Shown: one piece after another, positions 12,001 to 22,058 of the stretch
How positions within the stretch are numbered: position 1 is the first letter of the stretch
Layout of the letters: every line of letters begins with the position of its first letter
Source: Apostichopus japonicus
Lineage: Eukaryota; Echinodermata; Holothuroidea; Aspidochirotida; Stichopodidae
Direction: 5' to 3'
Assembly: GCF_037975245.1 (NCBI RefSeq)
Contig: NC_092574.1
Coordinates: forward strand, 8,432,213-8,496,212
DNA: 64,000 nt
Translations under genes and position numbers: made by a program
The notes under the pieces: generated by a model
What the model was told of the DNA's origin: nothing
The model's input: the letters and a program-made list of their open reading frames with translations, nothing else
The model's database searches: none

Positions 12001-15000
12001 AAAAGGTTCATTCATTCATTAGTACCATCTTGGGTGACCAATTTATCACATCAGAAACGTGTTGACTACCTGAATGCTGTGTGTAGCATCTCACTAGGTT
12101 ATTTGTGGCTACCATATGGTGACTGCAATTTGCAGACTCAGGGAAGAGGGGTGGAGGAGTGTGCTCAAGCCAATATCTGGGGATGCGATGGGCTTTTGGC
12201 TTCAACTGAAAAAACAGGGGGTGTAATTCCAGGTATCATGCAAGGTAATGTGTATTCTGAATAGCACCTATCCTCTCCTCTCCCCCATCACCAGGAAACA
12301 AATGGTTCACAGAAAACTGGGTTCGACAGAGAATAGGACTTGTACTTCTAAATCCACTGGTCAGAATCCCATTCTAGCCAACTAAGGTGTTTTTTTTCCT
12401 TTTATAAACTTTAGAATATTGATTGAGAACTTATAGTTATGAACCCTTGATTGCAAACATGGTTGGAAAAGCTTGCAAATTTATTCTGAGATTATCACCA
12501 GTGATGGAACAATGATGCCCCTGATGAAGGTTACAGATGGAATAGGGATTAAGGTGTTCCAGATTACTCGGCAACCAAGAGGGATTTAAGGAAGGGTCTG
12601 TGCAAGATTAGTTATCCTAGTGTTCAGCAATTACTAATGATACATAGTTCTACTACATGAAGAAGTTCAGATGTGTGACTTACTGATTAAATGATATAAA
12701 ACTACCGTACGGTAAAGTTCCAACGTGTTACTTACTGATGAATGCGAGGATAAAGACGATATCGCCTCCCAGTCTGTTTTCATCATTTCGGAATTCACTT
12801 TCCTGGTTGATAGAGAGAAAGATGTTTGAGATATTCAATAATGAAGAGACTGCTAAGGCTAAGGCAGTCCCCAAATGAAGTGAAATTTAGAGGCAATGTA
12901 CCAACTGGAAGCCTGAAGGTTGTGGTACTAAGCCCGGCCCCTCGCAGCCTAACTAAGGTTGGAATCTCCCCTACAAGGTATCAAAAATACTTCACAGATC
13001 AAGTCTCAAGCTATTCATTTCAGTTGTTAATATGCAAATTTGTGTGTGCTATAACACTAGAGTCCTTACCTCTAAAGATTTTGCAATGCTCGTTTGGGAA
13101 ATTTGGGATACAGATATATAGGCCTATTAGAATGAAACAGGTCATGGTTGCGTAGCTTTCTTATCACTAAAATGACGCTAAAATGCTGGAATGTCCCAAG
13201 AGGACCTTTGGCCCCTTTACCCCTTGACCAGGGGCTTTCCCCTTGAATCCCACTGGGGGTAACATCTCAGACTCCCCTGACGACTTTGGCAAGATCGCTG
13301 GCGCGAACACTGATGCATACCATCAAAGGGTACCATTAAACATATCACAGAGTAAACATATCAAAGGGTGTACATATTCCCCCAAACTCACTGGTTAGGG
13401 GAATGACAAGGTTATGATAGGAACAAAGTCACTCAAGTGGTACAGCGATCATAGGTGCACACCTGTGTGTAAACACTTTATAAACTGTTTCAATTGCAGC
13501 CACAAATATGAAAAGGCTGACAGGTGAGGGTGTTGGACACCTCAACCCAATGCAAAGAAGGACATTCATATTAACTTACATTCAAAAGGCCAACTCTTAT
13601 GAGTTTCTCCTCTAGGGATGCCTGTAGCTGCTCCTGATAATCTGGAGGATAGGGGGGCAGGTCTGAATCTGTTTGATATGGAGGAGGGGCTTCATCTGGA
13701 AATTTATCGTTTTCTGTCGGGGTTGGGGGGCGATCGTCATGTGATGACTGCTCATTTGTCTCTGAATAGGGAATAGAAGAAACAGGATAAAGAAAATATA
13801 TTAAGTGTTGATGGTTGAAAAGAGTACATTTACCAAAATAATATTCTTTGACATTCATAATATATGTAACTAATATTATTCATATTTCATCAGTTTTGTT
13901 GCTTGTGTTCATTTCACCAATGTGCAGATCATTCTACATACAATACTTGTAAAGTAAGATACAAACCAGCATTGTTACAAAATTTGTCTTAAACTTGTTT
14001 TCTTCAAACAAGCATTCCAGATTTAGGAACAAAATGTTAAGATGGTATGTTACACAGTGCACCACTGAAAGTTCCCAAAAAATGTCACATCCTCATATGA
14101 CTTTAGCTACCCATTTTCTTTAAAAATATCATATAAAATGGAATATGTTGCAATGCCACTCCAAAACAAAATTTAGATTGGGCTCCAAGGGTTGCTTTAA
14201 CTTCTGAATTTTTATTTGTGCACTGTTCTTTGAGCACATTCAAAAATCAATTAGGAGCATGTACCACTATAGTTGAAATTTAAATATTAATGCTATCATA
14301 CCCTTTAACTCAGACCACTAGCACACCAATGGCACTTAAATGCAAAGTGCAGTGCCCCTTTTAACAATTATGCGAAGGCCTACCATTCCACTAATTGCTA
14401 ACTGTGTTCTTCTACTACCACAAATAATTTTTAAATCTAACCTTTTTACTTACCGTGTTGTGATGAAGACGAATTTGTGATGGGGGCCATGGATCTCTCA
14501 TCTGGTACAACAAGGGCAAGTCTGACCTGCTGTATTGCAGCTTCAACATCTTGTTCCTCATGGAGCTGTATATTTTAAGAGGCAAAAAATGGTCCAAATT
14601 TGCAAATTATTTCCAGCACTAAACTAATGATTCTTGGTGTCTCCCTTAGTCCAAAGACACTCCAGCACACAATTGCAAGTTACAATTCATCAAACAGCAA
14701 TAAAATAACTTCATTATAGCAATGAAAGCTTGGTTTATCAAGTACTAAGTAGGTACCTACCTTGTAGTTGTAATACTAAGTAAAACACATATTCTTCCAC
14801 ACATTAACTGTGTAATCAAAGGAACCAACCTTAGAAAATAACAATGTTACACTCACAAAAGTATTCGTCTAAATTGTTTCACACTAAACTTGGTAATATT
14901 GGTATCACTCACAGTACATGGACAAAAAACTCTTGGCTAAAGCCTAAGGTGGGCACTAATTTAGTAAATGTTGATCGCCTGGGCAAGGCCTACTTATCAT

Positions 15001-15251
15001 GTATACAGCTACAACACACTTGGCATAGGGCCTTACTTACAGTTACAACTTACAACAACATTAAAGTAGAAGTCACACAAGTAACAAAAGTTAGGCCATT
15101 ATTATTAAAAGTACACTGAAGTACAGGCCTAGCTTAACGTAAGTGACGACTAGGTTATGTTAGGCCGTTGGCGTAGCCTAGCTTAGTTCGGCTAAACCAG
15201 TACAAAACTGCATATATTTCTTACTTGTGTGTAAGGTGGAGGGCTTGCCAT
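9020..15251 (-). CDS. NDFIP1: NEDD4 family-interacting protein (NDFIP1/2 homologue)
   Basis: NDFIP proteins sit in Golgi and endosomal membranes and recruit Nedd4-type HECT ubiquitin ligases through PY motifs. Seven coding exons join in phase (15225-15251, 14454-14565, 13580-13761, 12736-12802, 11696-11820, 9767-9833, 9020-9126) to give 228 aa; human NDFIP1 is about 221 aa. The cytosolic N-terminus carries PPPY (residues 4-7), PPPY (72-75) and the adjoining LPPY-PPDY (81-88). Three hydrophobic segments follow at about 121-143, 150-167 and 180-205. The family hallmarks FNWIGF and AGRYGALAGFG lie in and after the first. The start is supported by an in-frame TAG 45 bases upstream. The exon at 9767-9833 resembles human least, but its acceptor, GTACGT donor and phases all fit. 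Invertebrates usually have one gene for the vertebrate NDFIP1/NDFIP2 pair, so the symbol means the family. Confidence 0.92.
10572..10772. mobile_element. MITE copy 2 in an NDFIP intron
   Basis: This 201-bp element matches the one at 4097-4366. Its ends read 'cagccagttgggacattt' on the left and 'attgtcccaactgag' on the right, which are inverted repeats. It is flanked by perfect 9-bp direct repeats 'tgatgatgt' at 10563-10571 and 10773-10781. Internal arms 'gcacttgtattgtcagta' and 'tactgacaatac' form a further inverted pair. It lies in the intron between the exons at 11696-11820 and 9767-9833 and has no coding capacity. Confidence 0.85.
11261..11353. repeat. Near-perfect palindrome with hammerhead-like core
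   Basis: Two 43-bp arms (11261-11303 and 11311-11353) are inverted copies with only three mismatches, separated by a 7-base spacer. On the minus strand the left arm reads 'gaagaagatcctgctagg' followed by 'atcgaaacgtcagg'. This layout resembles the catalytic core of short hammerhead motifs known from Penelope-like retroelements: a UGAnGA box, a short stem-loop, GAAA, then GUC. The C before UGA is replaced, so activity is unlikely. The feature lies in an NDFIP intron. The palindrome is certain; the ribozyme link is an inference. Confidence 0.6.
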
Positions 15252-18200
15252 TTTGATGGAAAAATCAACCTCCTCTTTTGAAAAAATTCTGTACTAGTTA
15301 ACAATTCAACAAAGAATGTTCCGTTCTTTTCTCAGCGGTATTTGCAATATGTTCAGTCACACGTCCTCACTTGCTTGTAGATTCTTGGTAAGCAGTTGTA
15401 GTGTGTTCGGCAGACGGTATCCGTAATGATAATTTATACGCAATCTATCCTATACATAAACAATATTGTACTTCATCATATAATTAAAATACCACATATG
15501 TAAGTTGCTGTGCACTAACTGTGCATGCAATATTCCGCGAGTGAATACAAGTACAGATAACGTATAGCAAGATTATCCTTTTCTGCGCTGTGATCTAAAA
15601 CTGATGGGGGCTCGTATACATCAATACATTTATAGTTCAACAAAAAGGCGATACGTACCATAAAATTTATTAAATATATAATAATTTTCTATTCTTAAAG
15701 TAATGTCTGATTTCTGTTCTTGACATTGCATTTTATTTGTCTATGTTTGACCTAACAGCAACACAGAAAATCTAGAAGATGATTTCTCTGTAGATACAGT
15801 GCACAAAACCCGGAAGCAGATTTAAGCGTTTACTGTTACGTCACTGCATGAAGAATGGTTTGGCAATAACAATTCTATATTGTTTCAAAAGTTTTGCGTG
15901 TAGAGAATGTTAAAGGGGTAGCAGAACGGCCCGGGGAGTCATGAATAAATGGACGTAAAGTTGAACATTAACTTTGATAGATTGTGGTTCCTTCCTCCAT
16001 GTCGCACGTACATCATTCGTTTGGGTGAACATTTATTCTCAAGCCCTCCAAATAGTTCACATTTTGAGCACCATTTGTGACGTGCGATATTTCATGGTAA
16101 ATTTAGTAGCGATTTATTGTGGCTGTCAAAGTCTCGTCAGATGGTGTACGTTGGTATTAGTTTGGCAAGAATACAAATTGGAACATCGTAAAAAGCAGGA
16201 GTCTACTTACATAACTTACGCCACCAATTGCAATTACATTTCATGCTAGAGCTGTTTTAGAATGTACTTTTTGAATTTTTCTGATGCATAAAATTGAAGG
16301 GGGGGGGGCACCAAAGGGTGCGGGATTTCCGGGGAAGCAATTTCAGACAGTAAGTATTCTCTTCTAACGATTTTTACTCACAAAACACAGCGGAAAGAGG
16401 AATTGCTCTCAAACTTCCAGAATAAATTTCCTTTTTTCTACCCTAAGTAGCCCTCATCCACTTCCCAGACCCCTAAGCTCATAGGGTATGACCAGTGGCG
16501 TAACGATGAGCCTGGGGGCCCCGGCTCCTGGCCCAAAGGGGCCCCTATCAGGAGGTCCAAGCAAGGGCGTCCGCAGAATTGTTCACAAGGGGAGGGGGGG
16601 TGGGAGTCAGTAGGTCATGTAGGTGTAACACACTTATTGATACTATCTATGCGGAGCACCACCACGGATTGGCGTGGAGCGTTCTTGCCAAAAAATAATA
16701 CTCCTAGATCGTCGGAAAAAGACACTTTCCGGGCATTTCAAGTTGCATTTACACATCTGTTATTTTGAGATCTGTCTTAGGAATTTGACCGTATGCAGTG
16801 ATCATAACTAGAGAAGTGCTGGTTGGATGAAATCATTGGAATGTCAACTTCGTTTTAACTTTTTTTCAAAATGTTTACTTAATGCTAAATTACATCAAGA
16901 GAAAATGACAGAACAATACTATCAACATAGCTATAAAAAATCTTGTTGTATGAGTGAAAAACAACAGTCTTGCATGAGGTTTTCTTTCCCAGTAAAGCAG
17001 GCCCTCCCTATCCAAAGAGGTACCCTTTTTCTGTGCCCCCTTTTGGTTGGGGCCCCCGGCTCAGCACGGTCTGAGCCCATAGGAGTTACCCTACTGGGTA
17101 TGACCCTCAACTTTCTTTCCAGATCTAAGGAATGTTTTTTCCAGATCTAAGGACCGTTGTTAGAGTAGACAATGGAATGCTTTAATAAAAGCTGAAAGTG
17201 GAGGATGCACATGAGCGGCCACCATTAATGCGTGCAATACTGAGTGATAATACTTTGGAGAAGGCGTAAACAAATCGTCAACATTGGAAATTGTCCCAAA
17301 TTTTATCTCCACTATCATTCAAAACCCTCCTCAGGAATGAAATTATCTTTTGGGACCCCCTAAGCCAGCACAGAGGCCTCAAAACTGACAACCAAAAAAG
17401 GCGCTGTTTACAGTTTAATACAGGTGTACATGTGTATGCACATTGTCTGCACAGTAAATTCTAATTGGAGGACTCATTCAAAAGCTTTGGATCCATGTAT
17501 AACTTGCTATTACTTGTTATAACAAAAGTATGAGGAAATGGCAAATAAGAAAAAAAGAGCTTTATTATTATTATATTTTTAAAGAAAAAATTCCAGTAGA
17601 TCACCTTTTCCTTTGTATCCCATGCCAGGGACCCTGTGGCAGAGCACAATGTTAAGCCTACCTGTGACCTTCCTGGCTTTTGAAGATATAGATATGTCAA
17701 CTGCCACAACTTCTATATTTCATTTCTAGGTGATTGAGCAACTATCATTTTGATTCTACCAGTTGGCAGACTGTCAGGGATTGGTATTATGTACTGTCAC
17801 ATGTTGCAAGAATACCCATTCACACACTTCTGTAAAGGCATTTCTAAAGGTCTCAGCTAACCCCACTGTATCCAGGCTTCCCAAACCAAAGTACTGTTAG
17901 TACATACAGTCAAAGTCCAACTTGAACTATTACAAGAGGACCTTTGCACAGGCCTGACCTTGGTGTGGAAGAAATATTTTCTGGGTGGGAGGAGGGGGGG
18001 GGGGGTTGTGGGAGGTGATATGGGTAAAAACCGATTGATGGAGATATCATTGCCAAGGGAGGTTCAGAGGCAAACACTGCAAACCTCCAATGCTATTTAG
18101 CCAATAAAGATATCATTGCATTATACCATGCTTTCTCAATGTTAATACATATAAGAACTCTGCGTACAAGCATTTACCAATTTTGTAACCCTTGCCCATT

Positions 18201-18300
18201 GGCAGCTTGATTCTTTTCTCTCTTGTTATACAAAATTGAACGATTCTTGCTGATACCATTTTAATCTAACATAGACCCGGAAAGAAAAAGACAAAGAAAA
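15252..18300. other. Intergenic region between NDFIP and UQCRQ
   Basis: This stretch runs from the start of NDFIP (minus strand) to the probable 3' end of UQCRQ (also minus strand). The NDFIP promoter should lie just above 15251, but I see no clear TATA box. No coding exon is supported. The identifiable content is the hAT-type element at 16493-17096 and G-runs near 16299 and 17990. Confidence 0.5.
16493..17096. mobile_element. Non-autonomous hAT-type DNA transposon
   Basis: A 604-bp element begins 'cagtggcgtaac' and ends 'gttaccctactg'. These 12-bp termini are inverted repeats with 10 of 12 matches. The element is flanked by a perfect 8-bp direct repeat 'ggtatgac' (16485-16492 and 17097-17104). 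An 8-bp target duplication and CAG-starting ends are typical of the hAT superfamily. The subterminal regions also mirror each other through a 'ggggcccc'-type GC-rich block. No transposase remains; the open frame at 16827-17150 runs out of the element and has no recognisable motif. Confidence 0.85.
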
Positions 18301-18323
18301 ATCAGCTATTATTAAACTCTCTC

Positions 18324-18433
18324 TTTATTCCAAACATAACTGATCACAATATACATCTCGACTGAAGGACTATTTAAAGTCTGCATCAACTGACCAGCTC
18401 TGTCACTCTCCCAGGAAACGATCTCTATTTATT
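18324..18433 (-). promoter_or_regulatory. Candidate UQCRQ polyadenylation signals
   Basis: Reverse-strand AATAAA words occur at 18428-18433 and 18324-18329, about 280 and 385 bases past the UQCRQ stop codon. Either could end the UQCRQ transcript. The words are common in AT-rich DNA, so this is a placement by position only. Confidence 0.35.
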
Positions 18434-18712
18434 CCTCATTTCAGATGAAACACCAAAATCAACCTTAATAACCATAGAGCAGATTTCTCCTCCTCCATAT
18501 CCTACTACTTTGTACAGTTACTTCAGTTGGCATCCTCGTAGCTGCACAAAGAGGTAGATTAAATAACTTTCTAGCTGGCAACAGGGTCTCTTCCTCCTAT
18601 TGTAGATTGATCAATGAGTTTCAGTTGTGATGCAATGACATTAAATAAAACTTCTTCATCATCTTCCTGTGACTGTTCCCAAAGTGGAACCCTCTCGATT
18701 CATTCAGAACAG

Positions 18713-19465
18713 TTATTCATTGTCAAACTGGCCGGGTTGCTTCCTATTCAACCTCTTATTTTCCTTGTTTCCCCACGAATAGACAAGATAAGCCAAGATA
18801 AAAGCTTTAGGGGAAAGAGAGAGAGTAGAGAAAAGAACAATTGAGATGAATAACTGGCCCAAGAACAAGAAGAAACTATGGTTTTTATGTGTTACAACAG
18901 AATAGTTTGTGTAAGTGTGTGGGGGAGGGAGGGGGGGGTCACCACTCAACCTCACACAAAAAGCAGTTGTTAGCAAAATTTTCTTATCCCTACCCTCCCC
19001 CCAGTAGAGTGAGGGGAGAAACTCACGGACTATAAATAAACAATGGACTACAAAAGACATACATAAAATGTGAAACCTAAAGGCTATGGCACGTGAATGC
19101 GTGTTGATCGTAGCAGTCACTAGTCGGTAATGATTTTAAGTTATTTTCGGCGAACAGAACTGAAAATGTATGATTGAAACTAGAAAAGGACTCTTTCATC
19201 AATGTTTTAATTGTTCCTTTCAATTGATCAATTATCAGTTTCATTTCATTGTCTGATTGTAGTTAAATAGTTTAGAGCAAGTTGTATGGAATGGTACAGA
19301 TGAATACTTACGTGGTGTCACTATGAAGACTTTGGCTCTAAACCTGCGCCAGAGGTTAGGAGCGCCATTTCTAAAGTATCCAGCAAATGCCTTTTGCTCA
19401 AAAGGTGACAGGGAATATGTGATAATATTACTGTATCGTCCAATATTGCCAAAATGCTTCCCCAT
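18713..19465 (-). CDS. UQCRQ: Cytochrome b-c1 complex subunit 8 (QP-C)
   Basis: This is the small ubiquinone-binding-protein subunit of mitochondrial complex III, an inner-membrane component needed for assembly and stability of the cytochrome bc1 complex. Two coding exons, 19312-19465 and 18713-18804, join in phase to 81 aa; human UQCRQ is 82 aa. The N-terminal half has the family pattern MGKHFGN, then ITYSLSPFEQKAF, then a basic stretch with NLWRRF. The second exon supplies the single membrane span and AYLVYSWG, followed by a charged tail ending FDNE. The donor is C|GTAAGT and the acceptor CTAAAG. The start ATG lies 6 bases inside an exon that opens after TTTTTCAG (exon edge 19471), so a 5' non-coding exon is required. 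Confidence 0.93.
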
Positions 19466-19777
19466 GATGAACTGAAAAATGTACAAACAAAACATCAAAT
19501 TTTAGTTCCATATTTGAGTTATCATAGGTTTACTTAGGTTAATGATCCATTATAAATTCAGTGATTTCTTTACTCCTCAAACCTTAACAAGTAGACACCT
19601 ATTTTTTTATAACTGCCACCTTTCTCTTATTTATAAATTTAAACACCAATTCAGAGTCTCAGACACAATAACATAGACTCCCAGTCATACTAGCCCTAAA
19701 TGCTGCATAATACAACATAAAAAATAAAAAAACAGGAATTTGGCCTAAAGCTAGACTAGCAAAATCAAATTCGGTAC

Positions 19778-20256
19778 AATTATAGAATACAGGGCCATTC
19801 ATTAACTCTTCCCAGCATCCGGATGCGCGGTGTGTCTGTACATGTCCGTACACGTATGACAACCTCTAAAATTCCATCACGTATTTCATTTTGACTCCGC
19901 ATCCGCGCATCCACCCCGGGAGTACTAGGAATGGAATTAAATAATTTTCGAAAAGTTTCAACATATACCATCACGTATTTCCAATACTGAAAGTCCCGTA
20001 TGTACGAAGATATTCCACATCAATAGTGTGTCGTTCTTAAAAGGCATCCGTACATGTGTGACGCCCTCTAAAATTCCACCACAGAAGTACTAGGAAAGAA
20101 CTTAGGAAATTTTTGACTTCGCATCCACGTATCCACTCAAAAAGAAAGAACTGGGACTTTGACATTTTTTGCTCACATACGTACTGGGGTGAGACTGAGC
20201 ATCCGCGCATCCGGATGCTCAGATAGAATCATCGAGTGGCCCTGTATTCTATAATT
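19778..20256. mobile_element. CpG-rich terminal-inverted-repeat element in UQCRQ intron
   Basis: A 479-bp segment is bounded by perfect 20-bp inverted repeats: 'aattatagaatacagggcca' at 19778-19797 and its complement at 20237-20256. Just inside is a second inverted pair built on the self-complementary word gcatccggatgc (about 19815 and 20207). The interior repeats 'ctctaaaattcca' and 'cgtacatg/cacgtatg' words and has many more CpGs than the flanks. No coding capacity is seen. I could not find a convincing target duplication, so the element class is open. It lies between the coding exon and the 5' non-coding exon of UQCRQ. Confidence 0.75.
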
Positions 20257-20595
20257 ACTCCTCAAATTCCAACCAACCATAAAATTATATGAGAATGAAA
20301 TTTTTGGTGGAGTTCATGTACGGTTTATCAAATTGATATCGATTCAGTAGTGTAGGTCGAACGTACTGTTATTAAGCGTTAGGCTACTTTAGACACTTTT
20401 AAGTGTGGCGTATTGTAGGCTAACATTAGGCCTCATTGGTGTAGGCTAAGTCGCTTCGGAATTTTCGCCGATGTCTTTCATACTACGATTAAACCAGCTT
20501 TAAAATGACACATAAATTCGAGAAAAAAAATAACTACAGTACCTCATCATATAAATGACTAACCGCCAGAGTGACAAGAACGGTCTAAAACTTAC

Positions 20596-20660
20596 CAGTT
20601 TTCAGGAATCAGCAGAGTTGTAACTTACGCAATCAACGATGGACCGTCACTAACTTGGTG
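20596..20660 (-). other. Probable 5' non-coding exon of UQCRQ
   Basis: On the minus strand a good donor, CTG|GTAAGTTTT, ends an exon whose last base is 20596. The next acceptor downstream on that strand is the TTTTTCAG at 19472 that opens the exon with the UQCRQ start codon. The 5' edge is not visible and 20660 is a guess; transcription may start anywhere up to about 20.7 kb. Confidence 0.45.
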
Positions 20661-22058
20661 TACAATTTCTAACATCATAACCTTGGCTAGACATTACTGT
20701 GTTGAACTAGCAAATGAACCAGGCCTATGGAGCGCCAAAAGGTACAAAACTCATCGTTTGCTGCATGAAAATCCACCACCACAGTCGTATATGAAACAGT
20801 TACATTCATGAGCAGCATCAAACTCAATAGCATGGTCAAACTGAAATCCAGCACGGAAGAAGAGGGTGGTATAAGGAGTGACACCATTTCTGATAGGTTC
20901 TGAATTCATGGAGAAATGTCATAGTCAAGAACAAAGTAAAGATGCGTGCATGTAATGATTGTGTATCTATTTCGGTTTTCAAGATATTCAATGAAGAGTT
21001 GTTGCTCCAAATTACTAGTGTATGGAGAGCATATATCAGAGCACTATATTTAAATACTGGCGGTTCAGGGGTTAAAATCCCTCATAAGCTACAGCCTTTA
21101 TAGACATTGCTTGTTCCCCCGAAGCGCAAATATACCTATGAGAGAGAAAGAGAAATTCCATGTGAAACCACAGGTCCATGGGGTAAAGTCAATGAACTTA
21201 CACAGCCTGTGTAAGTTTCTCTCGTAGCGAGTTAAACACAGACATACATGTTAGAAAGAGGTATTTACAGTTCTCTTGAATCTTTTTCAAGTCCTGGTGA
21301 GACCTGGGGTCTAACGTTCCCTGCACCGTTTAGATATTCTTCTTCTCGACATTTCTAACAGGAGTGTATTGCTGTAGGCTGTATCAATCCGTTATCCTGA
21401 TATTATCAAAATCTTGGATATTTAGGCGTAAGGGAGAAACAGAGGAGAGCGAGAACGATTTTGTTTCTCTTCAATCCCTTTTTTATTACTCTTACGTCAT
21501 GGGTGTAAGACCACGAACTGAAGTCAGTCGTCGATAATACCCAGGCGCGTCGATAAAGCGCTGGGTCGGGTTCCGGTTCATCAATTGACCCGGGCCCAGA
21601 CACGTGTCCACAGACCCCCCCCCCTCTATTTATGTCATGCATTATGATTGCACATTGGAGTAAACTGAATAGTTTATCCAGCCTCTGATAATTTAATATT
21701 GTATAGCGCCCTCGTAGCAACATCCTTGACAACAACAACACAATTACAAAAGCTGACTGCAAAAACAATCTGATCATTTGGCCTAAGCTGTGTGTTGTTC
21801 ATCGTTGAACCATATGTACTTCCCTTTGCAGTATTAATCTCGTAGGCTACTTGATCAAAACAGCAACGAGAGACTCACACTCACAGGTCCAAAGATCACT
21901 CAGTTCATAATTTGTGGTGTTCGTCTGGCTTAATTGTTTTCAATGTTAACGAGCCCATCCAAGTCTTCTCTTGTCTCAAGTGTTGTACCACATATCAACT
22001 AAATAAAACCTAAAAACAAGAACATTCTTTAAATACAAAAATTAGATTACCGAATGAA
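20661..22058. other. Divergent intergenic region UQCRQ/SPATA4
   Basis: About 1.4 kb separates the apparent 5' ends of UQCRQ (minus) and SPATA4 (plus), so both promoters should lie here. No TATA box or clear CpG island stands out. A GC-richer patch at about 21540-21620 contains gacccgggccc and cacgtg. The open frame at 21406-21777 (minus) shows no family resemblance and is not called as a gene. Confidence 0.4.

Noticed and set aside
12008-12264. Opposed open frames of 65 and 76 codons in an NDFIP intron
   Set aside because: Both strands are open, neither product resembles a known family, and NDFIP splicing skips the region.
12826-13155. 109-codon plus-strand frame in NDFIP introns
   Set aside because: Antisense to the gene, no recognisable domain and no start or splice context.
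16827-17150. 107-codon plus-strand frame as a possible transposase
   Set aside because: It crosses the end of the hAT-type element and has no transposase motifs.
21406-21777. 123-codon minus-strand frame between UQCRQ and SPATA4
   Set aside because: No family resemblance, no splice context and a mixed composition with a poly-C run; length is compatible with chance.
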